Below the pieces are notes generated by a model. It was not told the DNA's origin. It did not search any database and was given only the letters and a program-made list of their open reading frames with translations. Of a stretch of DNA of 57,121 nucleotides, positions 48,738 through 56,806 are shown one piece after another. Source of the stretch: an uncultured Prevotellaceae bacterium (GTDB lineage Bacteria; Bacteroidota; Bacteroidia; Bacteroidales; Bacteroidaceae); contig CACZMV010000013.1 of the NCBI GenBank assembly GCA_902782305.1, positions 1-57,121 of the forward strand, written 5' to 3'. Position 1 is the first letter of the stretch. Each line of letters opens with the position of its first letter. The translations under genes and the position numbers were made by a program.

Positions 48738-50417
48738 TTATATTTCGATAATATTTAATTCTGCTTCAAAATGTGTCTTATCATCATAGTTGACCCATCC
48801 TGTAAGCATACTCTTTGTTTCTATGTCTCCAAATGAAGCATGAATGATTGCCTTCATTTGTTCTTCGTCTTTATCGGGTAGTATATAGAACGAGGTTTCT
48901 CCGCAATACTGATGTCGGATGGCAATTTCACCTGTCACGATGTTGGGAAGGGTATATACAAACACCGAAGGACTTGGGAAGAAGTTGTCCGTATCATTAA
49001 TTGATTCTTGGTATTTTAAATCGGCAGCAATGGATGAAGAATGATTGAATAGAATGATAGCTCTGTCACTACGTCTGTCAGATGAAGCAGCACCTTCTGC
49101 CTTCAAAAGTAACTCGGCGGCAATAAATCCTAAACGACTTAAACCGTCCATCTTGTAATACTTTGGATAGTCGTTGATGTATTGTTTATACAAGTCTGTT
49201 AAGACACCTGTGCTGGTTGCTGACAACGCTATTTCGTTATTGTCGATTCTAAGGCATTTTGGTGTCAACGTCAATCGGTGAGTAACCTTTTGCGAACAAA
49301 CTTGTTTTGACGGAGTGGGGGATGGATGTTTCGTAACTAACAATGCACCATTACCACCTCCAAAACCAGAAATCATTTTAATGAAAGCTTGTTTCTCTGT
49401 GGCTTCATTGGCAGTTGTTACTTTCATTTTCCCAGATACGCCATATTCTTCAAATCCGCGAGTGCATAACACCGTATGGTCTTCGATAGCTGCAATCGAT
49501 ATGACCGTTTCCAAAATGCCCGCAGCACCTAATGTATGTCCCAGATATCCCTTTAGGGCATTGACGGAAATGTCGGACAGACCTGCTCGTTCAATGGCAA
49601 CAGATTCCATCTGGTCATTGAACATTGTGGCTGTTCCATGTGCATTGATGAACGCAATTTGCTCTTTGTTTTCAGTTGCATGAATAGCTTTAAGTGCCGA
49701 GAAAGCTCCATTGCCATCTTTTGAAGGGGAACTGATATGGAAGCAGTCATTTCGTACAGCCGAACATTCTATAGCCCATGCGTCCTTTTGGGAGTCTCGC
49801 TGAAAGATGATTGTTGAGGCTGCTTCGCCTAAATTCAACCCAATACGTTCGATGTCAAATGGTCGGCATTCCTGTTCAGAGACGGCTTTTAAAGACTGGA
49901 ATCCTGATATGGTGAACACATTCTGTACATCCGCTCCACAAACTATGGCATAATCATAGGTTCCTGCCTCCAGTAAACGTTGGGCCAACATGATGGCAGA
50001 AACCCCTGAAATACAGGCATTGCAAACAACAATAGGTTTGTTAGTAAAACCTATGTGCTGAGCAATGTGTTGTACAGCTGTAGCAGGACTAACATCATAA
50101 CCTTGGGATAACAATTCGATATTCGCTTTTGTCGTGCTAAGGATGAAAATGACATTAGAAGCCGTAACATCAAAATCAACTTGCTGAATGGCATCCTGAA
50201 TGGAATGGATAACTAACGATTCAAAACGTGTAAAATCAGGAATCGCCATCGCTTCAGTTTGCTCTTGCGAGAAAAGGGCAGCAGTAAACGGCTCTGGCAA
50301 TCCCCACTGATGACTATAATGGCGCAAAGTAGTATGTCCAGCTTTGAGAGCTCGGTAGTTCTCTGCTGTTGTCATGCCTAAAGGCGAAACTATGTTATCT
50401 GCTATTCTATATACCAT
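48738..50417 (-). CDS. Beta-ketoacyl-ACP synthase fused to a C-terminal KS-like half domain (559 aa)
   Basis: Residues 1-365 form a ketosynthase with catalytic Cys in VCNACISGVSAI near 131, His in NAHGTATMFND near 260 and His in YLGHTLGAAG near 297. The N-terminus is short. Residues about 375-559 resemble the same thiolase-fold half domain as in the 592-residue neighbour (GLSRLGFIAAELLL, RAIILFNHSSSIAADL, FPSPSVFVYTLPNIVTGEIA). With the other fusion and the FabF-like enzyme, the operon has three catalytically complete ketosynthases. Confidence 0.88.
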   Translation of the reverse strand: MVYRIADNIVSPLGMTTAENYRALKAGHTTLRHYSHQWGLPEPFTAALFSQEQTEAMAIPDFTRFESLVIHSIQDAIQQVDFDVTASNVIFILSTTKANIELLSQGYDVSPATAVQHIAQHIGFTNKPIVVCNACISGVSAIMLAQRLLEAGTYDYAIVCGADVQNVFTISGFQSLKAVSEQECRPFDIERIGLNLGEAASTIIFQRDSQKDAWAIECSAVRNDCFHISSPSKDGNGAFSALKAIHATENKEQIAFINAHGTATMFNDQMESVAIERAGLSDISVNALKGYLGHTLGAAGILETVISIAAIEDHTVLCTRGFEEYGVSGKMKVTTANEATEKQAFIKMISGFGGGNGALLVTKHPSPTPSKQVCSQKVTHRLTLTPKCLRIDNNEIALSATSTGVLTDLYKQYINDYPKYYKMDGLSRLGFIAAELLLKAEGAASSDRRSDRAIILFNHSSSIAADLKYQESINDTDNFFPSPSVFVYTLPNIVTGEIAIRHQYCGETSFYILPDKDEEQMKAIIHASFGDIETKSMLTGWVNYDDKTHFEAELNIIEI

Positions 50418-50441
50418 TACCAGAATGTCTTTATTACTTTA

Positions 50442-50870
50442 TTACTTGATTCCTTCGAACACTCCCCATCGCTTTCTCCACTCGTCGTAAAATTCTGGGC
50501 TGTAAAGCACCAATTGATAGTTGGTATCCATGAAAACTTGAACACTATGTCCTGTAGCCAGCATTGTTTCGTCTTCTGGATCGTGAATTTCGTAGTCGAA
50601 TACGATTTTTGCGGCTGGGGTGGAGCGGTAAACGATGTCAATGCGGGGGCGCATGCCATACCTTATAGGCTTCTTATATTGAAAAGTCAATTCTACCAAA
50701 GGAGCAAAATAGCCGTGGTCAAAGAATCCCATATAGGTCAGATCATATTTCTGACCGAACAATTCACGAGCATCCTCGAAGTACAATGGATAGGAACCAT
50801 GCCATACCACGTTCATGGAGTCTACTTCGCTGAAGCGAATGTCTAACAGCTTCGATGCTTTTAATTCCAT
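50442..50870 (-). CDS. 4HBT-type acyl thioesterase
   Basis: A 142-residue hotdog thioesterase of the YbgC/4-hydroxybenzoyl-CoA type. The active-site Asp and pattern are in RFSEVDSMNVVWHGSYPLYF near residues 12-31. It would free acyl chains from ACP or edit stalled ones; aryl polyene clusters carry such an enzyme. It lies seven bases after the dehydratase gene. Confidence 0.88.
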   Translation of the reverse strand: MELKASKLLDIRFSEVDSMNVVWHGSYPLYFEDARELFGQKYDLTYMGFFDHGYFAPLVELTFQYKKPIRYGMRPRIDIVYRSTPAAKIVFDYEIHDPEDETMLATGHSVQVFMDTNYQLVLYSPEFYDEWRKRWGVFEGIK

Positions 50871-50876
50871 AACTTT

Positions 50877-51335
50877 CTAGTTTTCTAGTTCTTTGATTGC
50901 TATTTTTATCTCTGTTTCCACTAATGTCCGATGGCCAATCATTATTTTAGCGGAGGCCAAGGTCATTCCAAACACCTCTTCCTTTACATCTACGGTGGTT
51001 GTAATCATTTCTCCGACTTTTGGCCGCTCAAATATCTCAAGATTACGTATAGCTCCAATAAAACCAATTTGTATGCCTTTCTTGAAAATATATTTGTTTG
51101 CGTAACCAATACGAGCAGCGCAGGTCTGAGCAATATTCTCTATCAATCCAGAAGGACTGAATTCTCCATCTTCGATAAAGATGTTAGCATCTTTGATATC
51201 AGTTTCTGTGACAGTCCTGACCATATCAAACGCAACAAGACGACTAATCATCACAAAAGGCTCTTGTTGGGGGAGCAATTCATGTACGTCAATACTTCTC
51301 AGAAACGCTTCTGATGGCTGTCTTGGATCTTCCAT
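50877..51335 (-). CDS. 3-hydroxyacyl-ACP dehydratase-like hotdog protein (ApeP-like)
   Basis: A 152-residue hotdog protein. LLPQQEPFVMISRLV near residue 20 and the SGLIENIAQTCAARIGY helix near 65-80 are typical of ApeP-type dehydratases. The usual FabZ His in HFPxxP is replaced here by a HELLPQQEPF arrangement, as in that subfamily. An ATG 15 bases upstream (51350) is an alternative start but overlaps the preceding gene. It should act with the ApeI-like enzyme. Confidence 0.8.
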   Translation of the reverse strand: MEDPRQPSEAFLRSIDVHELLPQQEPFVMISRLVAFDMVRTVTETDIKDANIFIEDGEFSPSGLIENIAQTCAARIGYANKYIFKKGIQIGFIGAIRNLEIFERPKVGEMITTTVDVKEEVFGMTLASAKIMIGHRTLVETEIKIAIKELEN

Positions 51336-51337
51336 AT

Positions 51338-52216
51338 TTACGATTCCCAAAAATTATAGAAATTATACCATTGAGCAGGGTAGAGTTTTAGTATACGCTC
51401 TGTCTCTGCAGCATAGGCTGAGGATAATTCTTCTATTTGTTGTTTGCGAGGTGCGTTGGTGTCATAATGAAGTGGGGTTACATAAATATTATATGCATTC
51501 CATGAGATCTTCATGACATTTATAGCCAAGACATTTAGCTTTCTTATGGCTGCTAAATTAAAGGGTCCCAGGGGTAGTGACGCCTTTGCTCCTAACAAAT
51601 TCACATCTACTGTCTTTGGAGAACCAAAGACGCGATCTGCTGGCATGCTTATTATTTCGCCCCGCCCGATTGCCTGGTCAATCATAAACAGGTGACTCAT
51701 GTCTTCCTTTACTGGTATCATTTTGATGTTTTTGTCAGAAAACATCTCGCCACGACTCTTCATGACCGATTCTTTTTCACCGAAGAAAACCAATGCATTG
51801 ATTGTTTTTTCTTTGGAAATCAGCGAATAGCCTGCCATTTCGTAGTTTCCAATATGAGAACTCAGTTGGATAAATGCCTCTTTTTGGTTGGATAAATGCT
51901 GAAAGTGCTCATAGCCTTCAATTCTTACTTCAAAGCGTTTGCCAGCATACTTCGCAAATCTGTCGATAACCACCTGGCTGAACATACAATGGTTCTGATA
52001 CGTTTTCAGGAAAGAACGTATTGGACCATAACCCCATCGTTGGCGAAAATAATGATATATAGGCTTAAAGCCTGGACGAAACAAACATGGTGGAATGACA
52101 AAAACATATGTGAAGATATAGACCATTCTAATGTCTATAACCTGCAATAGTTTGATTAACCATTTATGCATCAAGCTATTGCCATATGTCGTGCCTTCCC
52201 ACTTCTTGTCTGCCAT
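51338..52216 (-). CDS. LpxL/HtrB-type lysophospholipid acyltransferase
   Basis: A 292-residue membrane-associated acyltransferase of the lipid A late acyltransferase family. The catalytic pattern is SSHIGNYEM (His-x4-Glu) near residue 121, with ADRVFGSPKTVDVNLLGAKA near 200. An N-terminal membrane segment (about 28-48) anchors it. In polyene clusters a homolog is thought to help attach the product to its lipid carrier; here the donor may be the ACP gene that lies seven bases upstream. Confidence 0.87.
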   Translation of the reverse strand: MADKKWEGTTYGNSLMHKWLIKLLQVIDIRMVYIFTYVFVIPPCLFRPGFKPIYHYFRQRWGYGPIRSFLKTYQNHCMFSQVVIDRFAKYAGKRFEVRIEGYEHFQHLSNQKEAFIQLSSHIGNYEMAGYSLISKEKTINALVFFGEKESVMKSRGEMFSDKNIKMIPVKEDMSHLFMIDQAIGRGEIISMPADRVFGSPKTVDVNLLGAKASLPLGPFNLAAIRKLNVLAINVMKISWNAYNIYVTPLHYDTNAPRKQQIEELSSAYAAETERILKLYPAQWYNFYNFWES

Positions 52217-52222
52217 GACAGT

Positions 52223-52465
52223 TTATCCTACTTTACTTTCAATATAATCGCAGAACTGGCTTAATGTTGTAACACCAGTCATTTCCTCTGGTTTGATTTT
52301 AAAACCAAAGTTTTTCTCAACGATGACCACTATGTCAACAAAATCAAGGCTATCGATTCCCATATCTTCTTTCAACTTTGCATCGTCAAAAACTTTATCC
52401 TCGTCAATTTCGAGGTCATCAATGAGGAATGCTTTTACCTTCTCTTCAATTTCTGTTCTTGTCAT
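52223..52465 (-). CDS. Acyl carrier protein
   Basis: An 80-residue acidic ACP with MGIDSLDFVDIVV, Ser at about residue 39 being the attachment site, and a FGFKIKPEEM helix III. Third carrier protein of the operon, between the methyltransferase and LpxL-like genes. Confidence 0.94.
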   Translation of the reverse strand: MTRTEIEEKVKAFLIDDLEIDEDKVFDDAKLKEDMGIDSLDFVDIVVIVEKNFGFKIKPEEMTGVTTLSQFCDYIESKVG

Positions 52466-52484
52466 TTTCTGTTATTTTAAATTA

Positions 52485-53588
52485 TTACTTAAGTTTACAT
52501 ACTAAAATAGAATGCCCCTGACCCAAATGATCGTGTATCTGTTCTATTTCCAATCCGGCTTCTTCGATGCAATATTGCATGTCTTCTGTATTGTACATTT
52601 TTGAATTGCCATTGGCCATTGCGGTAAAATAAAGACTTGTCATGGTCAGACAGAATGCGGCAGTTTCAAAACGTTGACGATCCCATAGCGTCTCCATAAT
52701 ATATATTCTGGTCTCTTGAGTCATGGCCTGTTTGGCTCGCTTTAAGATACTGGTGATTTCGGGCATTGAGAAGCAGTCAAGAAACTGACTCATCCAGATG
52801 GCATCAAGAATATTCTCAGACTTGGGAAATGATACGTTCTCGTCAAGTAGGTTAATGCCATATCCCTTTATTCGTTCAGCACCTTCTTTACCTTTTATGT
52901 TCTCCTCCATCAGTCCAATCTGTTGAGGCAGGTCAAGAACCATTACTTCTACATTCTTATTATATTCTACACATTTTAAAGCCCATTTTCCAGTGTTGCC
53001 ACCAACATCATATAATGAGCGAACATGGTGCTCGTCGAATATGATTTTCAACGCTTCGGGGAATGAAGAGTCACTATAGAAATGGTCAAAAGCAAACCAA
53101 CTTTTCTGCGCTCGTTCTGGGAGTTGAGAAAGTCCCTCATAAATAGTAGGCCAATTGCCGAAGTGTTTTAAGCCTTCTGGCTTGCTGTTACGCAAGGATT
53201 CCTCAAGAAAGAACCAGCCTTCGTAGTTTACATCATGATTGAAATCAATGTTTACACGTGTCGCTGGGTCGTTTATTAGAAACCACCCTGTTTTTGACAA
53301 CGAGTATTTGTTGGTATTCACATCGACCAGGAGTATTCCGATACATAACGATGCTTCTAACAGACACTTTACGGCATAGTCAGAATATCCTGTCTTCGCG
53401 CAGATGTCTTCACGAGTGATACCATCATCGGAATTACGTATCATATCGAGGATGCCCCATTTTAGCATGATGCGTGAGACCTGAAATACCACAGGTCCCC
53501 ACGCGATAAACTCTGCCTGTCTTTGCGCTTCTAGGGCTGACAGAGATTCTTTCGAGTATTTATTTTCTAATGTGGGAAATAAATCCAT
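52485..53588 (-). CDS. SAM-dependent O-methyltransferase
   Basis: A 367-residue class I methyltransferase with an N-terminal winged-helix dimer domain (about 30-120) as in acetylserotonin/hydroxyneurosporene O-methyltransferases. The SAM loop is DVGGNTGKWALKC near residue 198, the acidic residue is in VMVLDLP, and MSQFLDCFSMPEI follows. It may methylate the aromatic head group, as ApeB does in known aryl polyenes; substrate is inferred. Confidence 0.87.
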   Translation of the reverse strand: MDLFPTLENKYSKESLSALEAQRQAEFIAWGPVVFQVSRIMLKWGILDMIRNSDDGITREDICAKTGYSDYAVKCLLEASLCIGILLVDVNTNKYSLSKTGWFLINDPATRVNIDFNHDVNYEGWFFLEESLRNSKPEGLKHFGNWPTIYEGLSQLPERAQKSWFAFDHFYSDSSFPEALKIIFDEHHVRSLYDVGGNTGKWALKCVEYNKNVEVMVLDLPQQIGLMEENIKGKEGAERIKGYGINLLDENVSFPKSENILDAIWMSQFLDCFSMPEITSILKRAKQAMTQETRIYIMETLWDRQRFETAAFCLTMTSLYFTAMANGNSKMYNTEDMQYCIEEAGLEIEQIHDHLGQGHSILVCKLK

Positions 53589-53598
53589 CTGATGATTA

Positions 53599-54117
53599 CT
53601 ATTTATTTTTGTCAGACATTTCTGTTTTTAAAATGCTTCCCAGTTTTTTTCCTGTTAATGTTGCCCAAATTTTCATTCTAGAAAGTTTGGTTCCTATCGA
53701 AAAAGCAGGTTCTTTTCCACCGGTAAGGTCTTCTATGGAAAGGCAGACATCTTTGTCCTTGTTTACAATATCAACATGACAATACATAAACCCGTCATCT
53801 GTGATGGTGTTTACTTTCACTTTTATAATATAGGTGGCATCCTTGTATTCACCAACTTTATATGATTTGCCAATAGCCAGGTTTGTAGCAACCCTGAAAT
53901 TGCGAACAATAGTTTCTTTGTCCTTGTTCCAGTCTTTCTCGTATTCTGAATATTCTGTTTCGGTTTTCCCCAAAATCATAGCCTGTGAGAAATCCACTTC
54001 AAAATTCATGTGCACTCCCTTTAAGTTTTTAGGAAGCGTGTTCTTGGTCACAGTTTGGGCTGAAAGATTTGCCATAGAGCAAACCAGCAATAAGCAAAAA
54101 ACCATTATTTTTTTCAT
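53599..54117 (-). CDS. Secreted protein of unknown function in the polyene-type operon
   Basis: A 172-residue protein with a signal peptide (MKKIMVFCLLLVCSMANLSA). The mature part is beta-rich with many Lys, Asp and Thr residues and holds no motif I know; ATYIIKVKVNTITDDGF resembles a core strand pair. It lies 22 bases after the ketosynthase stop and 10 before the methyltransferase, so it is surely in the operon. It may be a periplasmic or outer-surface helper. Confidence 0.7.
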   Translation of the reverse strand: MKKIMVFCLLLVCSMANLSAQTVTKNTLPKNLKGVHMNFEVDFSQAMILGKTETEYSEYEKDWNKDKETIVRNFRVATNLAIGKSYKVGEYKDATYIIKVKVNTITDDGFMYCHVDIVNKDKDVCLSIEDLTGGKEPAFSIGTKLSRMKIWATLTGKKLGSILKTEMSDKNK

Positions 54118-54139
54118 ACCAGATGTGTTAAAGTTGTTT

Positions 54140-55363
54140 TTAAATTTTCTGTATTACAAGTGCGCTGTTTGTCCCGCCAAATCCGAACGAGTTGCTGAGA
54201 ACGGTATTTACCTCTGTTTCAACCGTCTTGGCAGTGATATTAAGCTTCTCAGAATACTCGTCGGGGTTTTCGAAGTTAATGTTAGGTGCTACGAAATTAT
54301 TGTGCATCATAATAATGCTATAAACAATCTCGCTGGCACCAGCCATCCAGCATTCATGACCTGTCATCGACTTTGTAGAACTTATGAGCGCTCGCTGGCC
54401 CCGAAACATCCTATCAAGTGCGACAGCCTCGTACATATCGCCTTGAATTGTTGATGTTGCATGGGCGTTGATATAGTCAATGTCATCAAGCTCTACGCCA
54501 GCGTCTTTCATTGCTCGAGTCATAGCTATAACAGAACCGTTGTCACTAGGCTCAGAGATTCCACCGCCATTGCTTGAGAATCCATAACCCACCACTTCGG
54601 CTAATATGGTAGCACCGCGAGCAATTGCATGTTCATAGTCTTCCAATACAAGGGCTGCTGCACCACCACTGGGTATCAGACCATCTCGATCCTTGTCGAA
54701 AGGGCGACTGGCCTTTGTCGGTTCGTCCATTCTTATGGAAAAGGCATTCAGCGCATCAAAGGAAGCCATAGAGTAATAATTGGTTTCCTGTGCACCTCCG
54801 CATAAAACCATTTCTTGAAGACCTTGTTTGATCAGCATATAACCCAGTCCGATGGAGTGACTTCCACTGGCACAGGCCGCGCTGACGGTGAAGTTGACAC
54901 CACGTAGATGAAAGATGGTGCTAAGGTTCATGTTTACAGTCGAATTCATCGATTGGAAAACCAGTCCATAACCAAGCATTGCAGTATCATGCTTCTCATC
55001 CATGATTTTAGAAGACTCAATCACCGGCTTGGCTGAAGAATCATTGCCGAAGATACAGCCTACCTCATTCTCGCAAAGATATTCATCGCTGATACCTGCC
55101 TGTGCAAAAGCCTGACAACTGGCCATATAGGCATATTGCGCTTCCTCAGACATGCCTGCGCGAGTATGTCTGTCAAGCATCTGTTTTGTAATGACAGGTT
55201 TTTCTACTATACCTGTTAAGCCTGACCGATAACCGTATATTAACCTGTCATTGTCTAAGCCAATGCCCGACTTCCCTTCGTAGAGAGACTGTTTAACTGT
55301 CTCTATATCAGTTCCTAAGCAGGACCAAATGCCCATGCCTGTAATAACTACTCTCCTTGACAT
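54140..55363 (-). CDS. Beta-ketoacyl-ACP synthase II-like (FabF-type)
   Basis: A 407-residue ketosynthase starting MSRRVVITGMG, a typical FabF start. Catalytic residues are Cys in SAACASGSHSIG near 164, His in NAHATSTIQGD near 300 (HAT instead of HGT) and His in MTGHECWMAGASE near 335. The ORF extends 48 bases further upstream into fabG but 55363 leaves a normal 10-base gap. It probably extends the polyene chain together with the two fused ketosynthases. Confidence 0.92.
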   Translation of the reverse strand: MSRRVVITGMGIWSCLGTDIETVKQSLYEGKSGIGLDNDRLIYGYRSGLTGIVEKPVITKQMLDRHTRAGMSEEAQYAYMASCQAFAQAGISDEYLCENEVGCIFGNDSSAKPVIESSKIMDEKHDTAMLGYGLVFQSMNSTVNMNLSTIFHLRGVNFTVSAACASGSHSIGLGYMLIKQGLQEMVLCGGAQETNYYSMASFDALNAFSIRMDEPTKASRPFDKDRDGLIPSGGAAALVLEDYEHAIARGATILAEVVGYGFSSNGGGISEPSDNGSVIAMTRAMKDAGVELDDIDYINAHATSTIQGDMYEAVALDRMFRGQRALISSTKSMTGHECWMAGASEIVYSIIMMHNNFVAPNINFENPDEYSEKLNITAKTVETEVNTVLSNSFGFGGTNSALVIQKI

Positions 55364-55373
55364 CTCTTCATTC

Positions 55374-56105
55374 TTAAGTATAAAGTCCTCCGTTGATGTT
55401 GATGACCTCACCTGTTATGTATGCAGCATCGTCAGACGCGAGAAAAGCAACTATTGCAGCCACTTCTTCTGGCTTCCCGAAACGACCTACAGGTATCATC
55501 TTCTTCAAATCTTCTTCCGGCAAATCCTTGGTCATATCTGTTTCTATAAATCCCGGAGCCACGGCATTCACAGTTATATTACGAGGAGCAACTTCTTGGG
55601 CAAGAGCTTTTGTTGCACCAATCAGTGCCGCTTTTGCTGCACTATAGTTGGTCTGACCTGGCAAACCTTTTACTCCAGACAGTGATGCTATGTTAATGAT
55701 TCTTCCTCCTCGTTTGCGAGGCATCATATGTTTAAGAAGACGACGAGTTAAATAAAAGAATCCGTTGAGTGTGGTGTTGATAACTTGATTCCATTCTTCA
55801 TCAGACATCATGAACATCAAATTGTCACGTCTGATTCCTGCATTATTCACCAAAACAGATATGTAGTCGTTAGGATGGGTATCCTCCCAATTCTCTATGG
55901 CTTTCTCTATTTCGTCTTTGCTTGAAACGTCAAAAGGTAATAGTTCAGCTGTGCCACCAAGTTCTTCTATTTGTGATTTGGTGTCCTCTGCAGCTTGGGT
56001 GTTTGAGTTGAAATTTATAATGATAGGCAGACCAAGAGAGACTAGTTTGAGGCAAACTGCTCTTCCAATTCCTCTTGAACCACCTGTAACAAGAATATAT
56101 TGCAT
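55374..56105 (-). CDS. fabG: 3-oxoacyl-ACP reductase (FabG family)
   Basis: A 243-residue short-chain dehydrogenase. The NADPH loop is TGGSRGIGRAV at residues 7-17, NNAGIRRD near 87, the catalytic Ser in IASLSG, and Tyr/Lys in YSAAKAAL near 153. It ends with the FabG-like ITGEVININGGLYT. First gene of the operon, it would reduce each 3-ketoacyl-ACP before dehydration. The symbol reflects family; the pathway copy corresponds to ApeQ in aryl polyene systems. Confidence 0.93.
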   Translation of the reverse strand: MQYILVTGGSRGIGRAVCLKLVSLGLPIIINFNSNTQAAEDTKSQIEELGGTAELLPFDVSSKDEIEKAIENWEDTHPNDYISVLVNNAGIRRDNLMFMMSDEEWNQVINTTLNGFFYLTRRLLKHMMPRKRGGRIINIASLSGVKGLPGQTNYSAAKAALIGATKALAQEVAPRNITVNAVAPGFIETDMTKDLPEEDLKKMIPVGRFGKPEEVAAIVAFLASDDAAYITGEVININGGLYT

Positions 56106-56152
56106 TTTGATAATCTTTTATTATTCGTGTACCATTGCGTTACTTACAAGTG

Positions 56153-56160
56153 CAAAGATA
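56153..56160 (-). promoter_or_regulatory. Promoter -7 element of the polyene-type operon
   Basis: Minus-strand TATCTTTG, 47 bases upstream of the fabG-family start. The region is A+T-rich and no clear TTTG -33 box is seen. It is the only consensus promoter I find for the 23-gene unit. Confidence 0.65.
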
Positions 56161-56283
56161 ATGATTTTTATTGAAATGGAAGAATAATTAGCATAAAAAC
56201 TAAAAAAAACAATAAAGCTAACCTAGCGCAAACAGAACATCAATTTCGTATATGTCTGTGTCTACCCCGAAAAATTGGACGTT

Positions 56284-56489
56284 CGGACTTTCGGACTTCG
56301 GACGTTAAGCCGATTTTTTTTGATAGAGAAGATAGAGAGAAAAGATGGAGATAGAATAGATATGTAAAGAAATAATTGTTAATAATATTAATAGTTATAT
56401 ATAATATATATATTATATATAACTATTGTTATCTTACTGAACTTTTTGAAAACACCTTAACGTCCTAAAGTCCGAAGTCCGAAAGTCCG
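56284..56489. repeat. Inverted repeat of CGGACTT words flanking the palindrome
   Basis: Arm one (56284-56308) carries CGGACTTTCGGACTTCGGAC then GTTAA. Arm two (56457-56489) is its reverse complement except for eight extra bases inserted before the GTTAA end. The arms are about 150 bases apart. Confidence 0.8.
56390..56427. repeat. 38-bp perfect A+T-rich palindrome
   Basis: Each half reads AATAGTTATATATAATATA to the centre and is matched base for base by the other half; only the G/C pair at 56394/56423 is not A-T. It could extrude as a cruciform. Confidence 0.9.
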
Positions 56490-56507
56490 AAATTGGTGTT
56501 TTCAAAA
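56444..56507. repeat. 13-bp perfect inverted repeat
   Basis: TTTTGAAAACACC at 56444-56456 and its reverse complement at 56495-56507 bracket the second CGGACTT-type arm, forming a potential stem of 13 bp. Confidence 0.85.
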
Positions 56508-56610
56508 TGGGTTGTTATTAATCCCATCCCCTGCCCTACCCGTCAGGATGAATTATTGGCAAAAATGGGCAAAAAATACCCCTCAAAAATGATGGTTTTT
56601 AGCACTATCA

Positions 56611-56642
56611 TTTGCAGACGTCGTGAAATTTTCGTACCTTTG
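56611..56642 (+). promoter_or_regulatory. Promoter for the HU-type gene
   Basis: TTTG at 56611-56614, 20 bases, TACCTTTG at 56635-56642: full Bacteroidota consensus. A long untranslated leader of about 160 bases follows before the ATG at 56807. Confidence 0.85.
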
Positions 56643-56806
56643 CATTGTCGATGAGGATGAACGACGGAGCGCCGTAGGCAGCGGAAAATATCTTTCAGGT
56701 GCACCAAAATTTTCTCCCTGCCCAGAGCGTAAAAATCGAGAGGCCAAAATCGACAATGTGAATTAATCAACCATAAACACTAACCATTAAAAAAATTATT
56801 ACAACT

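Larger units (their letters stand above)
56161..56610. other. Gene-free A+T-rich region with nested inverted repeats
   Basis: No credible gene. It holds a 38-bp perfect palindrome (56390-56427), a CGGACTT-type inverted repeat pair (56284-56308 and 56457-56489) on either side of it, and a 13-bp inverted repeat pair (56444-56456 and 56495-56507) that encloses the second of these arms. Confidence 0.8.

Noticed and set aside
34029-56105. Dialkylresorcinol or carotenoid cluster
   Set aside because: No DarA/DarB-type enzymes for resorcinol formation and no phytoene synthase or prenyl transferase; the CrtI-like proteins alone do not make a carotenoid pathway.
56284-56507. CRISPR array
   Set aside because: Repeats are inverted, not evenly spaced direct repeats with unique spacers, and there are no cas genes.
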